A stretch of 7,068 nucleotides of DNA, taken from assembly GCA_002482725.1 (NCBI GenBank), contig DLGO01000138.1, positions 19,768 through 26,835 of the forward strand, given 5' to 3'. Below are positions 1-5,886 of the stretch, in pieces. The position numbers and the translations under genes were made by a program. Each line of letters begins with the position of its first letter. The first letter of the stretch is position 1. This DNA comes from Bacteroidetes bacterium UBA7692. Lineage in GTDB: Bacteria > Bacteroidota > Bacteroidia > Chitinophagales > LD1. The notes below the pieces were generated by a model. The model was not told the DNA's origin, did no database searches, and was given only the letters and a program-made list of their open reading frames with translations.

Positions 1-1279
1 CGTCCTGCAGGTAGTATTTCCAGCCATCAAGGTCTTCCAGGTTGGTAACCGCAATATCGCCGAATGCTTTGTATACACCGCTTTTGCAGTTGGCTACTAT
101 CTCTTGCTTTTTGCTTTCTTCCAGGTGCAGGTCCAACCTGTTGTAGCTGAATGCACCAACTACATCATACACTTCCTGTATCAATGCTTCCAGGGTAGTA
201 TTGTTTTTGGCAATGTGCTCTACCAATACCAATCCATCCCATATACCATCGCGTTCCGGTATGTGGCCTTTTACGGCTATGCCACCACTTTCTTCGCCAC
301 CTACCAGCACATCTTCGTTCTGCATTATTTCGCAGATATACTTGAAGCCGATTTTGGTAACCTCAACATCAAGGCCATACTGTGCGCATAGCTTTTTCAC
401 TTTGTTTGATACAGAGAAGGCGATTACCACCTTCCCGCTCATACCCTTGTATTTGTGCAATACGTGTATCAGCAACAAAATAATATGGTGCGCATCTACA
501 AACTCGCCCTTGCTATTGTAAAGGCCAATACGGTCTGCATCGCCATCGGTAGCTATGGCCAGGTTTATGTGCTTGGTCTCTTTTATATAGTTAGATAGCT
601 CCAGCAAATTTTTGTGGATAGGCTCCGGTGCCTGTCCATAGAACGATGGGTTGTACTCGCAATGCAACAGGTCTGCATGTGGCATCAAACGCGGGAACAC
701 ATTTTGGCCTGCGCCATACATAGCATCGTAGGCTACTACAACATCCGACTCATTAATAGCCTCCAGGTCAAAGTACGAAGAGGCGTGCTCAAAGTACATG
801 CCCTCCAGGTCTACTATTGTCAGCAGCTTGCGCTCTATCCAATACTCCAGCGAAAACTCTGTGGTAGCATGCTCTGCTGGTATCTTGTCTTCTATCTCTG
901 TAATATATTTCTGTATCAGCGGCCCACCGAATTTTGACTTCAGCTTGTAGCCGTTGTATGAAGGAGGGTTGTGGCTTGCCGTAAATATTACACCCAACTC
1001 GCAGTTCAGGTTTTTGGCACCCAGCGAAATCATTGGCGTGCTTACAAAGTTCTTGTCGTAGAACACCCTGATGTTGTGCTGGCAAAAAACATTGATGGCG
1101 GTAAGCGCAAACAGGCTGCCACCAAAGCGGCAATCGTACCCTACTACTATAGCAGGGTCGGGGTTGTTCTGCAACACCCAGTCAGCAGTGGCTTTGGCCA
1201 CGCGTGCCACATTATCTGTTATAAAGTCTTTACCTATAATGGCGCGCCAGCCATCCGTACCAAATTTTATTGACGACAT
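1..1279 (-). CDS. Phosphoglucomutase/phosphomannomutase family protein (3' end cut by window edge)
   Basis: This is an alpha-D-phosphohexomutase, a cytosolic enzyme that moves phosphate between C6 and C1 of a sugar phosphate and feeds glycogen, cell-wall or exopolysaccharide precursors. The visible 426 residues start MSSIKFGTDGWRAIIG, the usual amino end of the family. The catalytic phosphoserine loop TASHNP is at residues 100-105 (Ser102), the metal-binding loop DGDADR at 245-250 (Asp245, Asp247, Asp249), and the sugar-binding loop GGEESGG at 327-333. All key residues are intact. The reading frame is open to the window edge; family members are usually around 460-480 residues, so the phosphate-binding C-terminal domain is partly missing. 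The ATG is chosen because the conserved N-terminus begins there; the upstream sequence is AT-rich without a Shine-Dalgarno. Whether glucose, mannose or glucosamine phosphate is preferred cannot be decided from the motifs. Confidence 0.95.
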   Translation of the reverse strand, partial: MSSIKFGTDGWRAIIGKDFITDNVARVAKATADWVLQNNPDPAIVVGYDCRFGGSLFALTAINVFCQHNIRVFYDKNFVSTPMISLGAKNLNCELGVIFTASHNPPSYNGYKLKSKFGGPLIQKYITEIEDKIPAEHATTEFSLEYWIERKLLTIVDLEGMYFEHASSYFDLEAINESDVVVAYDAMYGAGQNVFPRLMPHADLLHCEYNPSFYGQAPEPIHKNLLELSNYIKETKHINLAIATDGDADRIGLYNSKGEFVDAHHIILLLIHVLHKYKGMSGKVVIAFSVSNKVKKLCAQYGLDVEVTKIGFKYICEIMQNEDVLVGGEESGGIAVKGHIPERDGIWDGLVLVEHIAKNNTTLEALIQEVYDVVGAFSYNRLDLHLEESKKQEIVANCKSGVYKAFGDIAVTNLEDLDGWKYYLQD

Positions 1280-1313
1280 ATTCTATTCTTTAATCTTTGC
1301 GAATTAAACAAAA

Positions 1314-1349
1314 ATGGGCAATAAGTATGGTAAAATACCTATTGCCCAT
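1314..1349 (-). terminator. Hairpin terminator ahead of the phosphohexomutase gene
   Basis: A perfect 10-bp inverted repeat (ATGGGCAATA at 1314-1323, TATTGCCCAT at 1340-1349) continues after one mismatch with four more pairs around a 6-base loop. Read on the minus strand, the stem is followed by TTTTGTTT, as in an intrinsic terminator; no T-run follows it on the plus strand. It would end transcription coming from the secreted-protein gene (1491-3035). It lies only 34 bases upstream of the phosphohexomutase ATG, so a role as leader attenuator of that gene is also possible. Confidence 0.6.
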
Positions 1350-1424
1350 GTTAGATAATCGTTAAGAAAGCTCAACCTGCGGTCCAGTTGCCAGTATTAT
1401 CAGGTTTAGCCGTTGCATCACCAA

Positions 1425-1448
1425 GGGCGTATGCAATACGCCCCTACA
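1425..1448. repeat. Short palindromic repeat, GGGCGTAT/ATACGCCC type
   Basis: The stem GGGCGTAT (1425-1432) and ATACGCCC (1436-1443) are perfect complements around a 3-base loop, followed by CTACA. It shares the CTACA flank, and the general design of a GC-rich stem, with the palindromes at 3757-3780 and 3809-3854. I recall similar TGTAGGGGCGTATTGCATACGCCC sequences as dispersed intergenic repeats in Bacteroidetes genomes, but could not check this. Confidence 0.6.
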
Positions 1449-1490
1449 AAATACATCACACGAGAGATTGGAGCCGGTCCACTCCAAATA

Positions 1491-3035
1491 TTACTGCATA
1501 TTGTAGAATACCTCGTACTCGTAATTGATGGTCTTTTTGCCATTGCCTTTCAATGTTACCTCCCATTTGATCTCAGAATCCGAGTTCAGGTTGTTGTAGT
1601 AGTTTTTCTTTTTGGACACCTTGCCATTATCGGTCTGGCTCAATACTTCGCCCTGCAGGTTTTTGGTGATGCTGATGGTAGCCTCTTTGTCCTGAAAGTT
1701 CTCTACCGTGATGGTGCCTTTCAATACAATTTTGCCATATACCACTTTGCCCACTTTCTTCTCGTTGTCGTTTTTGCTTTTCTCCTCCTCCACACATTTC
1801 ATGGTAATGTCGATAGCTTTTGACAGGCGTACATTGGTGGTAGCGCCATTGGGCGTGTACTTCAATTCATCCTGAGCCAGGAACTGGTCTTTTTCGTTCA
1901 ATACCATAATAGGCGCTGTGGTAAAAGGAACACCCGAAGCATTCTTAATTTCAAGTGAGTGGAACACATCATATTTGTTCTCCTCTGGGTTTACGTACCT
2001 GGTGTTAAAGAAACTTACATAATCAGGGATAGTGCCTTCGTATTTGTCTTTATACTCCAGTTCTTTTGAAAAGATAGGGAAGTTGCCTTTGCCGTCTTTT
2101 GGCAAAGAAATCTTGCCCAGTTTATATATGTACAGGTCGTTTGTTTTTTCGCCTTCTGTTTCAAAGTTGTATTCAAAAGCAGGGGCTGCAGCCACTGCAT
2201 CCATCATGTACATAGATTTAGCCTGCACGCGCGCATTGCCATAATTTACACCTGCACCTTCGTTCATATTATCAACAGTCAGGTACTCGTAGGTCATAGG
2301 ATCCAGCTTTTTACCGAAGTGCAGGTTTGGTGCGCCTACTACCAATTCTGTTTCTGCATTATTAATAGCCTCGTTAAAGTTCTCTATAGCCGCCTTCATT
2401 TCCAGGCGCGCATTTTTGTCGTCCTTTAGCTTCAGGAAATAGCTCGGTATCCAGTTCATGCCCTGTTGCATGTAGAACTCCTGCAACGCAATCTTATCTG
2501 CCGCATTGGTAGCCTGCAACACCGTCATGCGCGCTATGCTGTCCTGCAAGTAGGTAACGTTTTCAGCATCTTTAAACTCTACCTGGTATATCATACTGGT
2601 ATTTAACCACGATGCACCTTTATCGCTTTTTATTTTTACCATGCCGGTAGGTTGGTAAAACTCCGCTACGGTGCCTGTTAGCACCTTATCGTTGTGCTCC
2701 GATATCTTGTAGTAGATGGTAACCTGCTTGCCCACATTGCCAGCAAGGAACTGAGCTACTGTTTCGCAGCGTTTGCTGCTTTTAAGTGTATCGTTGCGGA
2801 ACTGCAGGTACTTTACAGGATTGTCTTTGGAAGAACCCAGCCAGTAGGTGCCATACAAAGCCTGTGTTGGTATAGGCAACAGGGCGCTGCCGTTTTTCAG
2901 GCTCAGGCTTCCCTCTTTGCTGATAAGGGCAGTACCGTTTTTATAGATGGTTAGTTTTTTTGTAGTAAGGGCACTTTGTGCAGATACAGAAAGGCCCGCA
3001 CAGGCAAGGGCAGCAAGCAAAAAGATGTTTTTCAT
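1491..3035 (-). CDS. Secreted DUF4139-like protein of unknown function
   Basis: The gene encodes 514 residues. Residues 1-19 form a signal peptide (Lys at 2, hydrophobic core 4-14, cleavage expected after SVSA19), so the protein is exported, most likely to the periplasm or cell surface. There is no lipobox cysteine at the cleavage site. The rest is rich in short beta-strand-like stretches. The block GMNWIPSYF (192-200) followed by alternating hydrophobic residues, the ELVVGAPNLHFGKKL segment (230-244), the HSLEIKNASGVPFT segment (359-372) and a final strand block ending KTINYEYEVFYN (501-512) resemble the DUF4139 domain of MuiA-like proteins. That assignment rests on recalled pattern, not a search. 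No catalytic motif is visible. The ATG gives the signal peptide directly; no Shine-Dalgarno is present. It is transcribed towards the phosphohexomutase gene, but a terminator-like hairpin separates them. Confidence 0.85.
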   Translation of the reverse strand: MKNIFLLAALACAGLSVSAQSALTTKKLTIYKNGTALISKEGSLSLKNGSALLPIPTQALYGTYWLGSSKDNPVKYLQFRNDTLKSSKRCETVAQFLAGNVGKQVTIYYKISEHNDKVLTGTVAEFYQPTGMVKIKSDKGASWLNTSMIYQVEFKDAENVTYLQDSIARMTVLQATNAADKIALQEFYMQQGMNWIPSYFLKLKDDKNARLEMKAAIENFNEAINNAETELVVGAPNLHFGKKLDPMTYEYLTVDNMNEGAGVNYGNARVQAKSMYMMDAVAAAPAFEYNFETEGEKTNDLYIYKLGKISLPKDGKGNFPIFSKELEYKDKYEGTIPDYVSFFNTRYVNPEENKYDVFHSLEIKNASGVPFTTAPIMVLNEKDQFLAQDELKYTPNGATTNVRLSKAIDITMKCVEEEKSKNDNEKKVGKVVYGKIVLKGTITVENFQDKEATISITKNLQGEVLSQTDNGKVSKKKNYYNNLNSDSEIKWEVTLKGNGKKTINYEYEVFYNMQ

Positions 3036-3260
3036 TTATCGTAATTTGAAGTAAAGATGTAACTCTGATTGGTTTCCATAAGGGAAATTTAAGGGTGGGG
3101 CGAAAGTTTACATTTATTGGGAAATTTATCCCTCTCGTAAATACGCTAAAAATATTTGAAAACGAAAGTTAATGGTTGCAATTTTTACAAGTATAAATCG
3201 TTTATTAAGCTTGTTCTTTTAAATAAGCCGTGAAGGGAAATATTGATATAGTGTAGCTGT
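3036..3260. other. AT-rich intergenic leader region
   Basis: No gene is seen here. It lies directly upstream of the secreted-protein gene and should carry its minus-strand promoter, but I found no convincing TTTG/TAnnTTTG pair. The only small structures are a 10-bp direct repeat GGGAAATTTA (3082-3091 and 3119-3128), the second copy of which forms a 4-bp stem with the following TCCC, and a long A/T-rich stretch around 3146-3232. Confidence 0.5.
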
Positions 3261-3470
3261 GGAGTACCATCAGAATAGGGATAATTTTACCATCAAAATG
3301 GTTGCTTATTTGCCATCATAATGGAAATTGCAAGATATTGAGGGTGAAGGGCTAGCAGAGGAAATTGCGCGTGGAAAGTACCATCAAAATTCAGGACGGA
3401 TTTACCATCAAAATGAGTGTAATACATTGCTTACGCGAGATGGTGGGTGGAGACACCCACCACGGCGGAA
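3261..3470 (+). repeat. Tandem duplication, copy A
   Basis: This 210-bp unit matches 3513-3722 at a constant offset of 252 bp with no gaps; I count 175 identical positions (about 83%). It carries five ACCATCA-type motifs starting at 3266, 3289, 3312, 3380 and 3404, one inverted TGAGGGT (3339-3345), and ends with the hairpin at 3441-3462. The motifs themselves are the best conserved blocks. In the frame that is open in copy B this copy has an in-frame TAG, so it is not coding. Confidence 0.85.
3441..3462. repeat. Perfect 9-bp hairpin closing copy A
   Basis: TGGTGGGTG (3441-3449) pairs perfectly with CACCCACCA (3454-3462) around a GAGA loop, and is followed by CGGCGG. The same stem recurs at 3693-3714 with a different loop base. 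No T-run follows on either strand, so it is not a standard terminator. Confidence 0.8.
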
Positions 3471-3512
3471 GAGTTAAGCCATGCAATGAAACTTGGGTAT
3501 GATATACGATTG

Positions 3513-3722
3513 GAAGCACCATCAGAATTGCTCTGATTCTACCATCAAAATGGTTGGTTATTTACCATCATAATGAAGATTGCAAAGTATTGAGGGTGAG
3601 GGGTTGGTGGAGGAAGTTGAGTGTGGAAAGCACCATCAAAATTCAGGATGGGATTACCATCAAAATAGGTATAATACCTGGCTTACGCGTGATGGTGGGT
3701 GAAGACACCCACCACGGCGGGG
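3513..3722 (+). repeat. Tandem duplication, copy B
   Basis: This is the second copy of the 252-bp-period unit. The five motifs start at 3518, 3541, 3564, 3632 and 3656, each exactly 252 bp after its partner in copy A, with the inverted TGAGGGT at 3591-3597. A 61-codon frame (3554-3739) starting with TTG crosses this copy, but copy A is interrupted in that frame and the peptide is just the repeat translated, so I do not call a gene. Confidence 0.85.
3693..3714. repeat. Perfect 9-bp hairpin closing copy B
   Basis: TGGTGGGTG (3693-3701) pairs with CACCCACCA (3706-3714) around an AAGA loop. The stem is identical to that of copy A, and the only difference in the whole hairpin is the first loop base. 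Confidence 0.8.
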
Positions 3723-3756
3723 ACTTCAATTTTAGTTAGGGCGCTTGTGTGTTCAA

Positions 3757-3780
3757 AGACGCGATAAATCGCGTCTCTAC
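3757..3780. repeat. Palindromic repeat, AGACGCGAT/ATCGCGTCT type
   Basis: AGACGCGAT (3757-3765) and ATCGCGTCT (3768-3776) are perfectly complementary with two bases between them, followed by CTAC. On the minus strand it reads GTAGAGACGCGATTTATCGC onward. I recall this as a common dispersed intergenic palindrome in Bacteroidetes and cyanobacteria; this was not verified by search. Confidence 0.65.
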
Positions 3781-3808
3781 ATGATCCTGACACTTGATGC
3801 AGTGTAAA

Positions 3809-3854
3809 TGTAGGGCTTACGCTCGCTAAGTCGTTGCAGCGCAATGCCTCTACA
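3809..3854. repeat. Imperfect palindromic repeat flanked by TGTAG/CTACA
   Basis: TGTAGGGC (3809-3816) pairs with GCCTCTACA (3846-3854) with one bulged base, and the inner TTACGCT pairs with AGCGCAA with one mismatch, around a loop of about 14 bases. It lies 32 bp after the previous palindrome and shares the CTACA end, so it is probably a diverged member of the same family. A small 5-bp hairpin, ACACT/AGTGT (3790-3805), sits between the two. Confidence 0.5.
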
Positions 3855-3876
3855 GAATTCGAGGGTGGTCGATTTT

Positions 3877-4037
3877 ACCATCAGAATGGTGATTGATTTT
3901 ACCCTCAGCTGAAGTGATATTTTACCCTCAATGTTAGAAGGAAAAATACCCTCATCGACAAGAGAGATTTGGCAGATTGGAGGGGTGAAAATTTACCCTC
4001 AAGAATAAGATCGGGGAGAAGGATAAAAATACCCTCA
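3877..4037 (+). repeat. Array block 2: TTTACCCTCA iteron-like units
   Basis: This is the cleanest part of the array. One dyad motif ACCATCAGAATGG (3877) is followed by ACCCTCA at 3901, 3924, 3948, 3995 and 4031, with steps of 24, 23, 24, 47 and 36. Most copies are preceded by TTT or AAT, so the conserved core is about 10-11 bp and the remaining 12-13 bp of each unit are variable. An inverted GAGGGGT lies at 3980-3986, in the place of the missing unit. Confidence 0.75.
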
Positions 4038-4098
4038 TTGTGAAAAAGGTAAGTAATTGATAAATAAGGTAAAATGAATGAATTTGGTGTTTTGGCTC

Positions 4099-4284
4099 AC
4101 CATCAGAATTACCCTCGTGAATAGATAGAATTTACCCCTCAGCAGCAAGCTGTTAAAAGCAAAAAATGAATTAAAAAATATACCATCAAAACTACCCTAA
4201 TGAATAACCATCAAAACCAATGTAAACAGTACCCTCATCGACAGCCTTTGTTTTACCCTCAGCTTTACCCTCTTTTTTGAGGGA
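4099..4284 (+). repeat. Array block 3: mixed motifs at 12-bp and 24-bp steps
   Basis: Motifs start at 4099, 4111, 4134, 4182, 4194, 4207, 4231, 4255 and 4267. Here an ACCATCA copy is twice followed exactly 12 bp later by an ACCCT copy (4099/4111, 4182/4194), and the last pair, 4255/4267, is also 12 bp apart. An A/T-only-rich tract (4152-4182) lies inside the block. The final CCCTC (4268-4272) faces GAGGG (4279-4283) across a T-run, forming a short inverted repeat at the right border of the array. Confidence 0.7.
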
Positions 4285-4425
4285 GCATGAACGCACGCGG
4301 GCGGCTGTTGTGCGACAGGGATGGCAATGGAAAGCCCGGAACGCAGCGCAGCGGAGTGAGGACTTGCAATGAACAGCCCGGCCGCTGCGGGGTGGGTTGA
4401 GGAGTGGCCGCAGTGGGTCGCCGTG
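4285..4425 (+). repeat. GC-rich structured intergenic element
   Basis: The composition changes sharply from AT-rich to GC-rich just after the array. Inside is an imperfect direct repeat of 18 bp (4322-4339 and 4364-4381, 15 of 18 identical, core GCAATG and AGCCCGG) with a 42-bp period. A stem CCGCTGCGG (4382-4390) pairs with CCGCAGTGG (4408-4416) with one G-U pair. The pattern GGGATGG...AGCCCGG resembles a dispersed structured element I recall from many Bacteroidetes intergenic regions; whether it is a transcribed RNA is unknown. An 82-codon minus-strand frame across it looks like a by-product. Confidence 0.5.
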
Positions 4426-4462
4426 ATAAATGTATTGAGAAACAAAGTATTATACCCTATTA

Positions 4463-4496
4463 TTTTAGTAGACTATGATTATTTTATCCATATTTG
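4463..4496 (+). promoter_or_regulatory. Possible Bacteroidetes-type promoter of the transporter gene
   Basis: CATATTTG (4489-4496) differs at one defined position from the TAnnTTTG -7 consensus, and TTTTA at 4463-4467 lies about 21 bp upstream where the TTTG -33 element is expected. Transcription would begin a few bases after 4496, giving a very short leader before the ATG at 4515. The match is partial. Confidence 0.35.
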
Positions 4497-4514
4497 CATA
4501 CTTTCAATTACAGT

Positions 4515-5837
4515 ATGAAACTAAATCGTGAAATCGGCCTGGCAGGTGGTATCGCTCTTGTGGTGGGTGGTGTAATTGGTATGGGAGCCTTTGTGCTTAT
4601 CCCTTTGATATGCTCCAAAGCGGGCGGCGCAGCATGGCTGTCGATAAGCGTGGCGATGGTACTAAGCTTGGTGAGCGTGTTTCCCCTGATACAACTGGCA
4701 AGCGCTATACCCGTAGCAGGCGCGGGGTTCGAATACGGCCGCAGGCTGATATCTACGAGGGTGGGTGTGCTGCTTAGCTGGTGGAGCATTATAGGTGGTG
4801 CGGCAGGGCTGGCACTGGTGGCCTATGGTCTGGTAGAGAGCTTTGCAACTTACCTGCCTGCATGGGCCAATTTGCATTTGGTGGCACTGGCATTAATACT
4901 GCTGTTTTACCTGGTGTACCTGAGCGGCGTAAAAATACTGGCGGTGTTGCAAATAGTACTGAGCGTGCAGATGCTGCTGGCCATATTCCTGTATGCATTT
5001 CCCGTTATGGCAGAGTATGGTGGCAATGCGACTTTTACGCTACCGCAAAACAGCAATTTTTTGATGGCCATTATCCTGTCCTTCAACATTTGCCTGGGCC
5101 TGCAGATAATAATAGAGCTGGGCGAAGAGATGCAAAGCCCGGAGAAAAACATACCGCTATCGCTGGTAATCGGCTCGGGCATCATCCTGTTCCTATACCT
5201 GATAATAATGGTGGCCTACTCGGGCATTGTAGGTGCAGACAAGCTGGAAAGCAGGCCAGACCTGGTACTAACGGCAGGCACCCTGCTGCCGGGCTGGGCA
5301 ATACTGTTTATACGCATGGGTATCATCAGCGCGGCGCTCACTAGCTTTAACGGTGCGGCCATAGCCATACCGCGCGAAATTTTCGGGTTGGCGCGCGCAG
5401 GCATAATGCCTGCGGCATACGCCAAAATAAACGACAAGGGCAATCCGCAATATGCCATATCGCTGTTTTTTGCCATTACCTGCCTTATATTCCTGGCAGG
5501 CTACGGTCTGGAAAAAGCGGGCATATTGGGCGAGCTGTTTGACAAGGATATTATAGAGTTTTATGGCTTTGTAACCATAATGGGTATAATGCTCTTAACG
5601 CTGGGCATAAGCATAGCAGCATGGCGGCTGCCAAAGGTATTGCCCGAAAGCTATGCCAAATCCTATATCCGGTTTTCGCCGCGCTGGCTGCAGTTTTTTG
5701 TTATTGTATCCATTGCCACATCGCTGTTTCTTTTAATACTGGTAAGCACCAAATGGCTTATACCTGCCATATATATTATAGTAACCGCAACTGTGTTGCT
5801 GGCTTTCAAAAAACATTTTAAAACCGCTGAATTATAG
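4515..5837 (+). CDS. APC-family amino acid permease
   Basis: A 440-residue integral membrane protein that should move amino acids (or related amines) across the inner membrane by proton or substrate exchange. The first helix has the broken-helix motif GGVIGMGAFVL (18-28). The segment after the second helix reads SAIPVAGAGFEYGRRL (63-78), matching the family's 'FPxAGGxYxYxRR' loop. The sixth-helix region is followed by ELGEEMQSPEKNIP (201-214), typical of the E-xx-P-xx-xIP signature, and the eighth-helix loop reads PREIFGLARAGIMP (286-299), the conserved 'SRxxxxxARDGxxP' loop. About 12 hydrophobic segments fill the length, which is normal for the family. The frame is open upstream to a TTG at 4494, but the ATG at 4515 is preferred: the conserved protein begins there and the putative promoter overlaps the upstream codons. 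Substrate is not predictable. The downstream lyase gene is probably cotranscribed. Confidence 0.9.
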   Translation: MKLNREIGLAGGIALVVGGVIGMGAFVLIPLICSKAGGAAWLSISVAMVLSLVSVFPLIQLASAIPVAGAGFEYGRRLISTRVGVLLSWWSIIGGAAGLALVAYGLVESFATYLPAWANLHLVALALILLFYLVYLSGVKILAVLQIVLSVQMLLAIFLYAFPVMAEYGGNATFTLPQNSNFLMAIILSFNICLGLQIIIELGEEMQSPEKNIPLSLVIGSGIILFLYLIIMVAYSGIVGADKLESRPDLVLTAGTLLPGWAILFIRMGIISAALTSFNGAAIAIPREIFGLARAGIMPAAYAKINDKGNPQYAISLFFAITCLIFLAGYGLEKAGILGELFDKDIIEFYGFVTIMGIMLLTLGISIAAWRLPKVLPESYAKSYIRFSPRWLQFFVIVSIATSLFLLILVSTKWLIPAIYIIVTATVLLAFKKHFKTAEL

Positions 5838-5886
5838 AAAGCGAATTGCTAGATTGAGCCACAACACAAACAGAACAAAAACGAAC

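Larger units (their letters stand above)
3266..4273 (+). repeat. Phased array of ACC(A/C)TCA motifs, iteron-like
   Basis: About 25 forward copies of a short motif are spread over 1 kb. The left copies read ACCATCAnAAT, often as the dyad ACCATCAnAATGGT; the right copies are mostly TTTACCCTCA. Starts are at 3266, 3289, 3312, 3380, 3404, 3518, 3541, 3564, 3632, 3656, 3877, 3901, 3924, 3948, 3995, 4031, 4099, 4111, 4134, 4182, 4194, 4207, 4231, 4255 and 4267; a few are degenerate (GCCATCA at 3312, ACCCTCG at 4111, ACCCCTCA at 4134, ACCCTAA at 4194, ACCCTCT at 4267). Successive distances are almost all 12-13, 23-24, 36, 47-48 or 68 bp. The regular spacing with a conserved core and variable filler is what a multi-site protein-binding array looks like (replication iterons, partition centromere, operator array). 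No cognate binding protein is encoded in the window. Confidence 0.8.

Noticed and set aside
1467..1489. A 6-bp stem TTGGAG/CTCCAA just after the secreted-protein stop, as a terminator.
   Set aside because: The stem is short and no T-run follows on the minus strand; the hairpin at 1314-1349 is a much better candidate.
3266..3722. The array as a CRISPR.
   Set aside because: The conserved part is only 7-14 bp, the filler is 10-16 bp and spacing varies in steps of about 12 bp; there are no long identical repeats and no cas genes.
3554..3739. A 61-codon plus-strand frame across duplication copy B.
   Set aside because: It needs a TTG start, it mostly translates the repeat and hairpin, and the matching frame in copy A is broken by a TAG. 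Repeat by-product is the simpler reading.
3266..4273. The array as Tn7-like transposon end binding sites.
   Set aside because: There are far more copies than in a TnsB-type end, no terminal inverted repeat pair was seen, and no transposase gene is in the window.
4197..4445. An 82-codon minus-strand frame across the end of the array and the GC-rich element.
   Set aside because: Its sequence is just the complement of the GC-rich repeat and the ACCCTCA motifs; there is no recognisable domain and no start context.
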